A stretch of 64,000 nucleotides of DNA from Bacillus sp. RO2 (GTDB lineage Bacteria; Bacillota; Bacilli; Bacillales; Bacillaceae_I), in NCBI RefSeq assembly GCF_012911845.1, contig NZ_JAAXCU010000030.1:62001-126000 (forward strand). Direction: 5' to 3'. Each line of letters starts with the position of its first letter. Within the stretch, counting starts at the first letter, position 1. A program made the translations under genes and the position numbers. Shown in pieces: positions 31,992-40,741 of this stretch. A model generated the notes under the pieces. That model made no database searches and was not told the origin of the DNA. It worked only from the letters and a program-made list of their open reading frames with translations.

Positions 31992-33827
31992 GTGAACATC
32001 CGCAATGATATTAGAAACATCGCAATTATCGCTCACGTAGACCATGGTAAAACAACGTTAGTGGACAAATTGCTACATCAAGCTGGTACGTTTAGAACGA
32101 ACGAGCAGGTAGCAGAACGTGCCATGGATTCCAATGATTTAGAAAGAGAACGTGGGATTACTATATTAGCTAAAAATACGGCAATTAACTATAAAGATAC
32201 GCGCATTAACATCATGGACACACCAGGACATGCCGACTTTGGTGGAGAAGTGGAACGTATTATGAAAATGGTTGATGGAGTACTTTTAGTAGTAGACGCT
32301 TATGAAGGCTGTATGCCTCAAACGCGCTTTGTTTTGAAAAAAGCGTTAGAGCAAAAATTAACACCTATCGTGGTTGTTAACAAAATTGACCGTGACTTTG
32401 CTCGTCCAACTGAAGTGGTCGATGAAGTAATCGATTTATTCATTGAATTAGGTGCCAACGAAGAACAACTAGAATTCCCAGTTGTTTATGCATCTGCGAT
32501 CAACGGTACAGCAAGTATGGATCCTGAAAAACAAGATGAAAACATGGAAGCAATCTATGAGTCCATTCTTGAGCATATTCCAGCTCCAGTTGATAACAGC
32601 AACGAGCCGCTTCAATTCCAAGTAGCGCTACTTGACTACAATGACTATGTGGGACGTATCGGTGTTGGACGTATTTTCCGTGGAACGATGAAAGTTGGCC
32701 AACAAGTTGCACTAATGAAGCTTGACGGTTCTGTTAAACAATTCCGTGTAACGAAGTTATTTGGTTTCATCGGTCTTAAACGTGTGGAAATTGAAGAAGC
32801 AAAAGCTGGCGATCTTGTTGCCGTTTCCGGAATGGAAGACATTAACGTAGGGGAAACTGTTTGTCCTGTTGATCAACAAGATGCACTTCCTGTTCTTCGT
32901 ATTGACGAGCCGACTCTACAAATGACTTTCTTGGTAAACAACAGTCCGTTTGCTGGTAAAGAAGGAAAGTTTGTAACTTCTCGTAAAATTGAAGAGCGTT
33001 TAGAAGCTCAGTTGGAGACAGATGTAAGTTTGCGTGTTGATCCTACTGATTCTCCGGATGCATGGGTTGTTTCAGGTCGTGGAGAGCTTCACCTTTCCAT
33101 CCTGATTGAGAACATGCGTCGTGAAGGCTTTGAACTTCAAGTATCTAAACCTGAAGTTATCATCAAAAATATTGATGGTGTTAAATCTGAGCCAGTTGAA
33201 CGTGTACAAATCGATGTACCGGAAGATTATACTGGTTCTATCATGGAATCCATTGGTGCCCGTAAAGGTGAAATGGTAGACATGATCAACAACGGTAACG
33301 GTCAAGTTCGTCTAATCTTCATGGTGCCTTCTCGTGGATTGATTGGGTATACGACGGAATTCCTTTCCCTAACTCGTGGTTACGGAATCATCAACCACAC
33401 ATTTGACAGCTACCAGCCTATGGCAGCAGGTCAAGTAGGTGGACGTCGACAAGGTGTTCTTGTTTCTATGGAAAGTGGTAAAGCATCTACTTATGGTATC
33501 ATGGGTATTGAAGACCGCGGAGTGATCTTTGTTGAGCCTGGAACTGAGGTTTACGAAGGAATGATCGTGGGAGAGCATAACCGTGAAAATGACCTTGTCG
33601 TGAACGTTTGTAAGATGAAGCAAGCGACTAACGTTCGTTCTGCAACAAAAGATCAAACGGTAAGTATGAAAAAACCTCGTCTTATGACATTAGAGGAGTC
33701 TTTAGAATACTTGAACGATGATGAGTACTGTGAGATTACTCCACAATCCATCCGTTTACGTAAAAAACTTCTTGATAAAAACGAACGTGAAAGAGCAGCG
33801 AAAAAGAAAAAGTACGCTGAAGCATAA
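31992..33827 (+). CDS. typA: Ribosome-associated GTPase TypA/BipA
   Basis: A translation-factor GTPase (EF-G-like) that binds ribosomes and supports growth under stress and cold. The 611-aa protein has G1 AHVDHGKTT near 14-22, G2 RGITI, G3 DTPGHADF and G4 NKID in the N-terminal domain. The EF-Tu-like domain 2 follows, then EF-G-like domains III and V and the BipA-specific C-terminal domain. The GTG start follows GGGAGATG. Length and all motifs are normal. Confidence 0.96.
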   Translation: MNIRNDIRNIAIIAHVDHGKTTLVDKLLHQAGTFRTNEQVAERAMDSNDLERERGITILAKNTAINYKDTRINIMDTPGHADFGGEVERIMKMVDGVLLVVDAYEGCMPQTRFVLKKALEQKLTPIVVVNKIDRDFARPTEVVDEVIDLFIELGANEEQLEFPVVYASAINGTASMDPEKQDENMEAIYESILEHIPAPVDNSNEPLQFQVALLDYNDYVGRIGVGRIFRGTMKVGQQVALMKLDGSVKQFRVTKLFGFIGLKRVEIEEAKAGDLVAVSGMEDINVGETVCPVDQQDALPVLRIDEPTLQMTFLVNNSPFAGKEGKFVTSRKIEERLEAQLETDVSLRVDPTDSPDAWVVSGRGELHLSILIENMRREGFELQVSKPEVIIKNIDGVKSEPVERVQIDVPEDYTGSIMESIGARKGEMVDMINNGNGQVRLIFMVPSRGLIGYTTEFLSLTRGYGIINHTFDSYQPMAAGQVGGRRQGVLVSMESGKASTYGIMGIEDRGVIFVEPGTEVYEGMIVGEHNRENDLVVNVCKMKQATNVRSATKDQTVSMKKPRLMTLEESLEYLNDDEYCEITPQSIRLRKKLLDKNERERAAKKKKYAEA

Positions 33828-33837
33828 AAATTAGAAG

Positions 33838-33884
33838 CAGGGATGCAGGGGAGCTGAAAGAGGACCTTTGTCATCCCTTTTTCT
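33838..33884 (+). terminator. Intrinsic terminator after typA
   Basis: GCAGGGATG and CATCCCTTTTT form the outer stem with an inner CAGGGG/CCTTTG pairing, followed by Ts. Confidence 0.75.
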
Positions 33885-33926
33885 AAATAATATCTATTCA
33901 ATAAAGTTAGAAATGGGGAAAAGGCA

Positions 33927-34241
33927 ATGGATGTAACACAAAGATTATCCTTTTTTGCTAGTCTATACCGTGTTGATGAAAACGCGGATTTAGGCATGTG
34001 GCTGTTGTATTTTACCATTTTAGGGTTGTCTATTTTAGTTTATAAGCTTGGATTCGCCTTGAAACTGCCAGTATTAAAGTCAGTAGTTATTTATTTGTTT
34101 CTGGCTTTAGGAAGTACAGTGCTTACGTTTCTAGGAATCTTTCTTCCTGTTGGAGAAGGTTTGGTAGTGGCAGCTTTAATATTGATCATCTATAAAATAC
34201 GACTTCATCGTTCCAAGCAAACAGAAAGTTCGGAATCATAG
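33927..34241 (+). CDS. ylaH: YlaH-like membrane protein
   Basis: A 104-aa protein with three membrane segments (about 28-46, 50-70 and 72-90) and a basic tail. It matches YlaH in position and composition. The ATG is preceded by GGGGAAAAGG. Function unknown. The next small gene starts 12 nt downstream, so the two form an operon. Confidence 0.82.
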   Translation: MDVTQRLSFFASLYRVDENADLGMWLLYFTILGLSILVYKLGFALKLPVLKSVVIYLFLALGSTVLTFLGIFLPVGEGLVVAALILIIYKIRLHRSKQTESSES

Positions 34242-34253
34242 GGGGCGGTATTA

Positions 34254-34538
34254 ATGAGGTCTCTACAAGACACGCTCTATAATTGGCTGACCATTAAAGT
34301 GGTAGCAGATGCTAGGCCGGAGGATAAATCAGCACAAGATACCAAGGCACTGTTTGAAGGGATTCTCCTAGATGATCATAAGCTCACAAACATCATAGTC
34401 TCTAAAGAAGAGCCTATGTATTACGTGGAATACGATCAAGGTGAAGAACGGCATAAAGTAAGATTTCCAATCGAACTGATTGACGTGATGCTTGAGCAAA
34501 TAGAAAATGAACCTGATAAGTACCATAATTATGAATAA
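34254..34538 (+). CDS. Conserved hypothetical small acidic protein
   Basis: A 94-aa soluble protein beginning MRSLQDTLYNWLTIKVVADA, acidic, predicted alpha/beta. AGGGGGC precedes the ATG by 7 nt. It is the second gene of a two-gene operon with ylaH. I do not recognise a named family. The stop abuts the terminator. Confidence 0.72.
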   Translation: MRSLQDTLYNWLTIKVVADARPEDKSAQDTKALFEGILLDDHKLTNIIVSKEEPMYYVEYDQGEERHKVRFPIELIDVMLEQIENEPDKYHNYE

Positions 34539-34592
34539 AAAAGGATAGCTCCTTCCCTAGTGATTGTCACTTGTGAGGGATCTATCCTTTTT
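34537..34592. terminator. Bidirectional terminator overlapping two genes' ends
   Basis: AAAAAGGATAG and CTATCCTTTTT pair, with an inner stem TCCCTAGTGA/TCACTTGTGAGGGA. It overlaps the stop of the plus gene (ends 34538) and the minus gene (ends 34582). Confidence 0.85.
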
Positions 34593-35016
34593 GGGTTGTA
34601 GTTTTATAAAAAATAGGAAGAAATACTGCAAACGCCAAATGTCCGATGGACCAAAGAAGTATTGAAACGGCATCTGTAGGTGCAGGGGTTTCTTTTATAG
34701 CCAATATCGTTAATGGAAAATACAGCAGGATGGTAGGAAAAGTAATAGCGATAGCGACAAGGTACTGCCTTCTTTTATCTACCAAATGGAAGTGTTCAAT
34801 GATAAAAGCAAACATAATCCCAATAAGAACAGCAACAATCAGGTGAAGGGAGAATTCGGTCAGTTCCGAAAGATTTGCTTCTTTGAAACCGGGAATGAAA
34901 TCTACGTTTAACAAAAGTACATATACCTTTTTTCCGGATAGAGCTTCAAGTGCTTTAATAAACACTCCCATCAGTATCCCGCTTATTAAACCTGTAAAAG
35001 CGCCTCTTCGTATCAA
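34582..35016 (-). CDS. Four-helix membrane protein of unknown function
   Basis: A 144-aa integral membrane protein with four helices (about 5-25, 55-75, 85-108 and 118-138) and a conserved-looking GLISGILMGVFIKALEAL start. The start is probably TTG 35016, with GAGTGG 6 nt upstream. It begins 3 nt after the ylaI stop and is therefore co-transcribed with ylaI. No family is recognised. Confidence 0.7.
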   Translation of the reverse strand: MIRRGAFTGLISGILMGVFIKALEALSGKKVYVLLLNVDFIPGFKEANLSELTEFSLHLIVAVLIGIMFAFIIEHFHLVDKRRQYLVAIAITFPTILLYFPLTILAIKETPAPTDAVSILLWSIGHLAFAVFLPIFYKTTTQKG

Positions 35017-35019
35017 AGT

Positions 35020-35220
35020 CTACCACTCATCCTGATTTTGTTTTTGCTCATACAGTTTGAAATTACCTGTAGCTTTTCTCTCATTTGTTCTTTTTTCAAT
35101 TCTTTCACTGCATTCATCGCACATATATGTATGTATTGGTCGATTGCGAAGTCTTTTCGCAACTAACGTTTCGTCATTGATACTTTCAATTTTATCACAA
35201 ATCACACACTTGACTCTCAT
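35020..35220 (-). CDS. ylaI: YlaI/DUF2197 zinc-ribbon protein
   Basis: A 66-aa protein with two CxxC pairs (CVICD at the N-terminus and CDEC near 35), a rubredoxin-like zinc-ribbon layout. The ATG is preceded by AGAGGTGAACC. Function unknown; synteny gives the name. A four-helix membrane protein follows in the same transcript. Confidence 0.85.
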   Translation of the reverse strand: MRVKCVICDKIESINDETLVAKRLRNRPIHTYMCDECSERIEKRTNERKATGNFKLYEQKQNQDEW

Positions 35221-35385
35221 GGTTCACCTCTTTATTCAATCTTACTCTTTAGTATAGCATAAAGGGTGAAAATTAAGAATTAATAGCTAACAGGAGCATT
35301 ATCGCGAGTATCGTCAACTTACTGATTCTTTCTATGGAAATGGCGATATGGTAAGATAAATAAAAATACACTGGGGGGTTGGACA

Positions 35386-35844
35386 ATGCCTAACCTTGTA
35401 GAAAACGTTCTTGTGGAACCACTTAAAAAAGCACTGCAAAAAGAAACCTTGGTAACAATCAGTACTGTTGACCATGATACAGGGGGACCGAATGTCAGTG
35501 CAATTTCTTGGCTTTATGCTCCTGATGAAAAGTCTATTTTACTTGCTGTTAAATCGGAGTCACGTATCGTGAAGAATGTGTTACATAATAGCGAACTTGT
35601 AGTAAACCTGATGGCCAACGATTCCGTTTATGCCATTCATACGAAAGCAACAGTTAAAGTAGAGAGAATGGAAGATGTTCCATTAAAATTGGCTTTATTG
35701 TCTCTTGATGTAAAAACAGTAAGGGATGTTATGTTCTACGGCGCTAAAATAAGTGTGGAGCCCAAATTCGAGAAGACCTACGACGTGGAAGCAGCTAAGA
35801 AATTAGATCATCAGGTGATGTCAGCGTTACGAAAGTATGAATAA
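35386..35844 (+). CDS. ylaL: Pyridoxamine 5'-phosphate oxidase-like protein, YlaL-like
   Basis: A 152-aa split-barrel flavin-binding-fold protein (PNVSAISWLYAPDEKSILLAV and VVNLMANDSVYAIHTKA are the core strands). Such proteins bind FMN, heme or F420; cofactor is not evident here. The ATG follows CTGGGGGGTTGG. The name rests on synteny with the yla cluster. A terminator follows. Confidence 0.78.
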   Translation: MPNLVENVLVEPLKKALQKETLVTISTVDHDTGGPNVSAISWLYAPDEKSILLAVKSESRIVKNVLHNSELVVNLMANDSVYAIHTKATVKVERMEDVPLKLALLSLDVKTVRDVMFYGAKISVEPKFEKTYDVEAAKKLDHQVMSALRKYE

Positions 35845-35861
35845 GTTTGGATGATTGGATT

Positions 35862-35886
35862 AACCAGGTGGAAGCCTGGTTTTTTA
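35862..35886 (+). terminator. Intrinsic terminator after ylaL
   Basis: AACCAGG and CCTGGTT pair around TGGAAG, followed by Ts. Confidence 0.88.
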
Positions 35887-35943
35887 TGTGGGGAGAAAGG
35901 GGTAGATTTTGTTGTTGTCGAATTATATGGGCCGGTGTCGGTT

Positions 35944-36054
35944 TCTTGATATATTCCGGTTTTTCTTGATATATCTTAAGAATTATTGATATATCTCAAA
36001 AATTATTGATAAATCCCAGAATATATTGATATATTGATTTTTTTCTTGATATCC
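35944..36054. repeat. Phased array of six CTTGATATAT-like motifs, exact 20-bp period
   Basis: TTGAT starts at 35946, 35966, 35986, 36006, 36026 and 36046, each exactly 20 bp after the last; an extra copy sits at 36034. Five of the six continue as TTGATATAT or TTGATAAAT. The array lies between the convergent ylaL and ylaJ genes. The period is not a multiple of three, so it is not coding. Confidence 0.85.
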
Positions 36055-36082
36055 CATGCAACCTGGAACTTGCAATGCATTT

Positions 36083-36125
36083 AAAAAACTGCCCCGAAGC
36101 GGATTTTAACCCCTTGGGACAGTTA
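36083..36125 (-). terminator. Intrinsic terminator of ylaJ
   Basis: AACTGCCCC and GGGACAGTT form the stem (one mismatch) around an AT-rich loop; the minus strand continues with six Ts. Confidence 0.75.
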
Positions 36126-36155
36126 CCAAAGTAATTTTATTGCAAATGCATAGTC

Positions 36156-36785
36156 CTAGTCCTGCTTTACTTCCTTGTATCGTTCTTCGTCCTTTTGGTT
36201 ATTGGATTGTTTTTGTTGTTTCTGTTCAAGCTGCTTTTCTTGATCTTTTGGAAGTTTGGAGTTATTTTGCTCCGTAGGATTTGGAGCTACTGGTTCTTTA
36301 AGGTCAATCGGGATTTCCGGCATAACCCTGCCAACAATCTCTGCCAACTCTTCCATCACACCTGTAATAGGACGCCCGTTCTGAATATCTCGTCCCATTT
36401 CCTGCAAGCGAACAAAGGAGTCTGCATCTGCAAGGATGACAGCTGTAGCCCCATAAGGATCGTTCTTTAAGCTCTCTGCTACAGAATATTTAATAGTGCT
36501 TACTCTTTCGCGGTCCAAATCGGAGTTTACGTCGATGCCCACTACTGCATATGGACCAAGTACAACAGCCGTAGCATCATTTACATTTGGCACTCTTGTT
36601 GCAAGCTCCACCAGATGAGCAGACACTTCCTGTCCAGTTTTTCTATCCACCTGCACATCTGCAGAATCTTTGACATGAATAATTCGAGAGTTTTCATCTT
36701 CGCTGGAAATATTTCTGGGTTGATTATTCATACAACCTGTAAGAGACAATGTAACGATTGCGGTCACTAATAAATATCTTTTCAC
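36156..36785 (-). CDS. ylaJ: YhcN/YlaJ-family sporulation lipoprotein
   Basis: A 209-aa lipoprotein: signal peptide with lipobox LTGC (C18), then the YhcN/YlaJ domain (about 60-160, including VLGPYAVVGIDVNSDLDRERV). A Gln/Lys/Asn-rich disordered C-terminus follows (EKQLEQKQQKQSNNQ). Relatives are sporulation- or germination-associated lipoproteins. The GTG start is 8 nt after AAGGAG. It is divergent from phoH. Confidence 0.86.
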   Translation of the reverse strand: MKRYLLVTAIVTLSLTGCMNNQPRNISSEDENSRIIHVKDSADVQVDRKTGQEVSAHLVELATRVPNVNDATAVVLGPYAVVGIDVNSDLDRERVSTIKYSVAESLKNDPYGATAVILADADSFVRLQEMGRDIQNGRPITGVMEELAEIVGRVMPEIPIDLKEPVAPNPTEQNNSKLPKDQEKQLEQKQQKQSNNQKDEERYKEVKQD

Positions 36786-37012
36786 CTATTTCACTCCTTC
36801 TTTAGGATGATTCCATTTTCATCTGTCTTGATTTTATTGTTTATTTGTTCTTCTATCTTTATTCATTCCGACATATATTTTAACAACGGTCCGTCCCTCT
36901 TTTATGGTCAAGTAGTAACACACTAATTGTATTGGGGCCATATAATGAAAGGGAGGATGCCTTGATTCACTCCAGAAAGACAAAAGAAGGGCTGAGAGTA
37001 GGAGGCGGCAGG

Positions 37013-38341
37013 TTGGGTAAAATTTATGTGTTGGATACAAATGTATTGTTACAGGATCCATATGCAATCTATTCCTTTGCGGATAATGAAGTAGTGATAC
37101 CGGCGGTGGTATTGGAAGAAGTGGATTCGAAAAAAAGATATATGGATGAAATAGGAAGGAATGCCAGGCAAGTATCAAAGATAATCGATTCTTTGAGAGC
37201 TACAGGAAAACTTCATGAAAAAATCCCTTTGCACAACGGTGGAGCACTTCGGATTGAATTGAACCATAGAAGTTTTCATCAGCTGCAGGAAATATTTGTA
37301 GAAAAGACAAATGATAATAGGATTCTTGCGGTGGCGAAAAATCTTTCGTTGGAAGAACAGACAAAAGAGGATGGGCGTACCGTCATACTGGTGAGTAAAG
37401 ATGCCTTGGTGCGCGTGAAGGCCGATGCAATCGGGTTGATTTCTGAAGACTTTTTAAATGATCGTGTAGTAGAAGTGGACCATATTTACAAAGGGTTCCT
37501 TGAGATTTATGTTCCAACAGATACCCTAAATACGTTTTATGTAAAAGGAGAAATTAGTGCCGCGGAATTAGCCAATCACCCATTTTATGCCAATCAATTC
37601 ATTATAATGAAAGATGCATTGGGAGGTTCGGCTTCCGCGGTAGGTATTATTGATTCCACAGGTAAAAAAGTCAAAAAACTTGTATTTGATCAAGACCACA
37701 TTTGGGGGATCCGACCACGAAATGTACAACAAACGATGGCGTTTGAAATGCTATTGCGGTCAGACATTCCTCTAGTTACGTTGACGGGTAAGGCAGGAAC
37801 GGGGAAAACTCTCTTGGCGTTAGCTGCAGGACTAATGCAGACGGAGGATTTGAACCGTTATAAAAAACTGCTAGTGGCACGACCAATTGTACCTGTTGGC
37901 AAAGATATCGGCTTTTTACCTGGTGAAAAAGAGGAAAAATTAAGGCCGTGGATGCAACCAATCTATGACAACTTGGAATATTTATTTAATACTAAAAAAC
38001 CTGGAGAACTTGACGCGATACTGGCTGGTATGGGATCCATTGAAGTGGAAGCATTGACTTATATCAGGGGCAGAAGCATTCCGGAACAGTTCATTATTAT
38101 TGATGAAGCGCAGAACCTTACGAAACATGAGGTAAAAACTATTTTAACGAGGGTAGGAGAGCGGAGTAAAATTGTTCTGATGGGGGATCCCGAGCAAATT
38201 GATCATCCTTATCTGGATGAGTATAACAACGGGTTAACTTATGTGGTGGAGCGCTTTAAGGATCAGAAGTTGGCTGGGCATGTGAAGCTTGTAAAAGGGG
38301 AGCGTTCCATGCTTGCAAAGCTTGCCGCAGACCTATTATAG
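37013..38341 (+). CDS. phoH2: PhoH2-type PIN-PhoH ATPase/ribonuclease YlaK
   Basis: A 442-aa fusion of a PIN nuclease domain (about 1-140; IYVLDTNVLL and a conserved ...KTNDNRILAVA) and a PhoH ATPase domain (about 235-442; Walker A GKAGTGKT, Walker B FIIIDEAQ). PhoH2 proteins are reported to unwind and cleave RNA. The start is TTG 37013, 7 nt after GTAGGAGG, giving the B. subtilis YlaK length; the open frame from 36932 has no ribosome site. It ends beside a palindromic repeat and shows no terminator of its own. Confidence 0.92.
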   Translation: MGKIYVLDTNVLLQDPYAIYSFADNEVVIPAVVLEEVDSKKRYMDEIGRNARQVSKIIDSLRATGKLHEKIPLHNGGALRIELNHRSFHQLQEIFVEKTNDNRILAVAKNLSLEEQTKEDGRTVILVSKDALVRVKADAIGLISEDFLNDRVVEVDHIYKGFLEIYVPTDTLNTFYVKGEISAAELANHPFYANQFIIMKDALGGSASAVGIIDSTGKKVKKLVFDQDHIWGIRPRNVQQTMAFEMLLRSDIPLVTLTGKAGTGKTLLALAAGLMQTEDLNRYKKLLVARPIVPVGKDIGFLPGEKEEKLRPWMQPIYDNLEYLFNTKKPGELDAILAGMGSIEVEALTYIRGRSIPEQFIIIDEAQNLTKHEVKTILTRVGERSKIVLMGDPEQIDHPYLDEYNNGLTYVVERFKDQKLAGHVKLVKGERSMLAKLAADLL

Positions 38342-38363
38342 AATATATGGGTTTGTTAAACAA

Positions 38364-38494
38364 CGCTGTGAATTTCCGCAAATGGCTTTTGCTTTCCTAG
38401 GGGCACTACTGGAGCCTCCTCGGCAAGCCTGAGGGGTCTCCACCTTGCGCTTCTCTCCCGCTGGAGTCTTCGCCTTTTGCTCCAATCCACAGCT
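38364..38494 (-). repeat. Palindromic repeat element, subfamily A, copy 2
   Basis: A 131-bp element in minus orientation. The hairpin core has TGGAG and CTCCA arms instead of TTGAG/CTCAA: both sides changed, so pairing is kept. It begins 22 bp after the phoH2 stop. Confidence 0.85.
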
Positions 38495-38530
38495 CGAGAT
38501 CCTGAAAATGCACATTTCACTTTAACAGAC

Positions 38531-38572
38531 CAAAAAAGTGCCGCCGTAACTTTTGTCACGGCGGCACTTTGG
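38531..38572 (-). terminator. Terminator of the 166-aa protein gene
   Basis: AAAGTGCCGCCGT and ACGGCGGCACTTT-type arms pair around ACTTTTGTC; the minus strand continues with six Ts. Confidence 0.88.
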
Positions 38573-38584
38573 GGAAATCCCATC

Positions 38585-39085
38585 TTATTTTACGATGATT
38601 TTGTGTACACCTGTAAGTGGTTCTGCATGGTTGGAACCATCCTCTAAATAAATGTGGACAGGTCCGTTCTCTTTTAAAGGTTTGCCGTTTTTAGAAAAGG
38701 CAAGAATGATCTCCTGAGCAGTAGGGATGTCTACCTCGAGCTCACTATCTTCTCCAACAAAAACGACTTTTGATGAATCCGGTTGTGGCTCTGCATTGTG
38801 GAGAAATGGACCGAACTTGATACCAAATGTACCGTTCAGCAGTTTTTCCTTTTCGAATTTACGTTCTGATTTTAAGGTTGGAGGGTAAATCGCACCTTCC
38901 CTGATTTCGCGTTCCCAATGTTTCGAAACTGCTTTTGTGTACTCTTCAAGCTCATTTGTTTTCTCTCGTTTTTCTTCTATGAAATATGTATCCAAATCTA
39001 TTCTGCGATCGTCGAAAATCCAGACACCCGGATCAAGCGTAATTGAAAAATTGACTTTACCTTCTATTCTGATGATATTTTCCAT
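38585..39085 (-). CDS. Conserved hypothetical protein, 166 aa
   Basis: A soluble protein beginning MENIIRIEGKVNFSITLDPG with the block VWIFDDRRIDLDTYF. It is mainly beta in the N- and C-terminal parts and highly charged in the middle. I recall relatives being annotated as peptidyl-prolyl isomerases, but no PPIase motif is visible and I do not endorse that. The ATG follows GAGGGGGAC. It is divergent from glsA. Confidence 0.75.
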   Translation of the reverse strand: MENIIRIEGKVNFSITLDPGVWIFDDRRIDLDTYFIEEKREKTNELEEYTKAVSKHWEREIREGAIYPPTLKSERKFEKEKLLNGTFGIKFGPFLHNAEPQPDSSKVVFVGEDSELEVDIPTAQEIILAFSKNGKPLKENGPVHIYLEDGSNHAEPLTGVHKIIVK

Positions 39086-39200
39086 GTTGTCCCCCTCATT
39101 TGTAATCCTTTACATTATTATATAACTTGAATGTTTTTTTGTCATGTTATCGGGGAATCTAATGGTAGACTATCATGAAGGATAGAAGGGAGAGGTGCAC

Positions 39201-40130
39201 TTGGCATGCAGGAGTGAGGAAGATCTTCAGTCATTAGTGGAAAAAGCCAAGAAGGTAGCATTTGAAGGGAAAGTGGCAAACTACATACCGGCATTACAAA
39301 AGGAAAATCCAGAGCATCTATCATGTGCTATTGTATATCCCGATGGAAACTGCATATCCGCAGGTGATATTGATAAACGATTTACGTTACAAAGTATATC
39401 AAAAATTATTACCCTTGCACTTGTTTTAATGGATTATGGACCTGAACATGTTTTCCATAGAGTAGGAATGGAGCCAACAGGTGATCCCTTCAACTCAATT
39501 ATCAAATTAGAAACTTCCTCAAAAGCTAAACCACTGAACCCGATGATTAATGCAGGTGCCCTAGCCGTCACTTCCATGATGAAAGGCAGTAAAGCAGAAG
39601 ATAAAGTAGAATATATATTGGATTTTGTCCGGAAGCTTACGAATGAACCGGATATTGATTTTTGTGAAGAAGTAGCCATTTCAGAATTTACTACATCTTT
39701 TCTGAACAGGTCCCTTTGTTTTTACATGAAGAATGATAGGGTCATACATGGCAATGTAGAGGAGATTATGGAAGTATATACGAAACATTGTGCCATCAGG
39801 TTAAATTGCCTTCAGTTGGCAAGGATGGGTGCTGTTTTTGCAATGGATGGAATAAATCCGTTAACGAGTGAACGTGTGATGCCTAAAGAAGTGGCGAGGA
39901 TCTGTAAAACATTTATGGTGACTTGCGGTATGTATAACGCGTCAGGCGAGTTTGCCATTAAAATTGGTATTCCGGCAAAGAGTGGCGTATCAGGAGGAAT
40001 TATGGGAGCTGTACCTGGACGGATGGGGATTGGAATTTTTGGCCCCCCATTAAATGAAGTCGGTAACAGCCACACAGGCCTAAAATTACTAGAATTACTA
40101 CAAGATCAATATGATTTAAGCATGTTTTAA
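39201..40130 (+). CDS. glsA: Glutaminase
   Basis: Hydrolyses L-glutamine to glutamate and ammonia (beta-lactamase-fold glutaminase, YlaM type). The 309-aa protein has the nucleophile motif LQSISK (SxxK), MINAGA, and the conserved SGVSGGIMGAVPG near the end. The start is TTG 39201, 8 nt after AAGGGAG; a GTG at 39195 overlaps the site. It matches the length I recall for the B. subtilis YlaM protein. YlaN follows 104 bp later. Confidence 0.93.
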   Translation: MACRSEEDLQSLVEKAKKVAFEGKVANYIPALQKENPEHLSCAIVYPDGNCISAGDIDKRFTLQSISKIITLALVLMDYGPEHVFHRVGMEPTGDPFNSIIKLETSSKAKPLNPMINAGALAVTSMMKGSKAEDKVEYILDFVRKLTNEPDIDFCEEVAISEFTTSFLNRSLCFYMKNDRVIHGNVEEIMEVYTKHCAIRLNCLQLARMGAVFAMDGINPLTSERVMPKEVARICKTFMVTCGMYNASGEFAIKIGIPAKSGVSGGIMGAVPGRMGIGIFGPPLNEVGNSHTGLKLLELLQDQYDLSMF

Positions 40131-40234
40131 TATTCAGTTATAGTAAATACACGTATCCTCCTTGCAATTTTTTAAAAATAACGATAAAATTTATAGATAA
40201 GATAGGTAATTGTACGTAAACGGAGGGATCGATA

Positions 40235-40516
40235 TTGGCATCAGATATCGTGGTCGATCATCGTGATAAAGCTATTACGCTTTTAAAAGCTGATTCAGAT
40301 AAAATTTTAAAGCTGATTCAAGTCCAAATGGACAACTTAACCATGCCCCAATGCCCGCTCTACGAAGAAGTGTTGGACACGCAAATGTTCGGACTTTCTC
40401 GAGAAATGGATTTTGCTGTTAGGCTTGGATTGATTTCTGAAAAAGAGGGGAAAGATATCCTGTCTAAATTGGAAAAGGAGCTTTCCGCACTTTACGAAGC
40501 ATGGGAAAGAAATTAA
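40235..40516 (+). CDS. ylaN: YlaN/UPF0358 family protein
   Basis: A 93-aa helical protein ([20 protein letters not shown] at the start). In B. subtilis YlaN is important under iron limitation and has been reported to bind iron and relieve Fur repression. Start is TTG 40235 with a strong GGAGGGA site. In B. subtilis ftsW lies between ylaN and pycA, but here it does not. Confidence 0.92.
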   Translation: MASDIVVDHRDKAITLLKADSDKILKLIQVQMDNLTMPQCPLYEEVLDTQMFGLSREMDFAVRLGLISEKEGKDILSKLEKELSALYEAWERN

Positions 40517-40523
40517 TACTAGT

Positions 40524-40563
40524 AACGCTCAATCATGCGATTAAAGCTGATTGAGCGTTTTTA
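40524..40563 (+). terminator. Intrinsic terminator after ylaN
   Basis: AACGCTCAATCA and TGATTGAGCGTT are perfectly complementary around a 12-nt loop, followed by Ts. Confidence 0.9.
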
Positions 40564-40741
40564 TTAAATTACAAATAAAAATGTCCTGAAAATCAGCATT
40601 AATCTCATTTTTTCTACATAATTAGTAAGGATTGTATCGAAAAAGAGGAAAGTTATCGAAAAATAATGTATAATGGCTTTTATAATTGAAAAAATATTCT
40701 AAACTTTTCTACGCGAGAAGTAGCTACTAGGGGGAGACAAT

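Noticed and set aside
35944-36054. CRISPR array
   Set aside because: Repeats are about 10 bp with 10-bp spacers and no cas genes; the same applies to the other three phased arrays.
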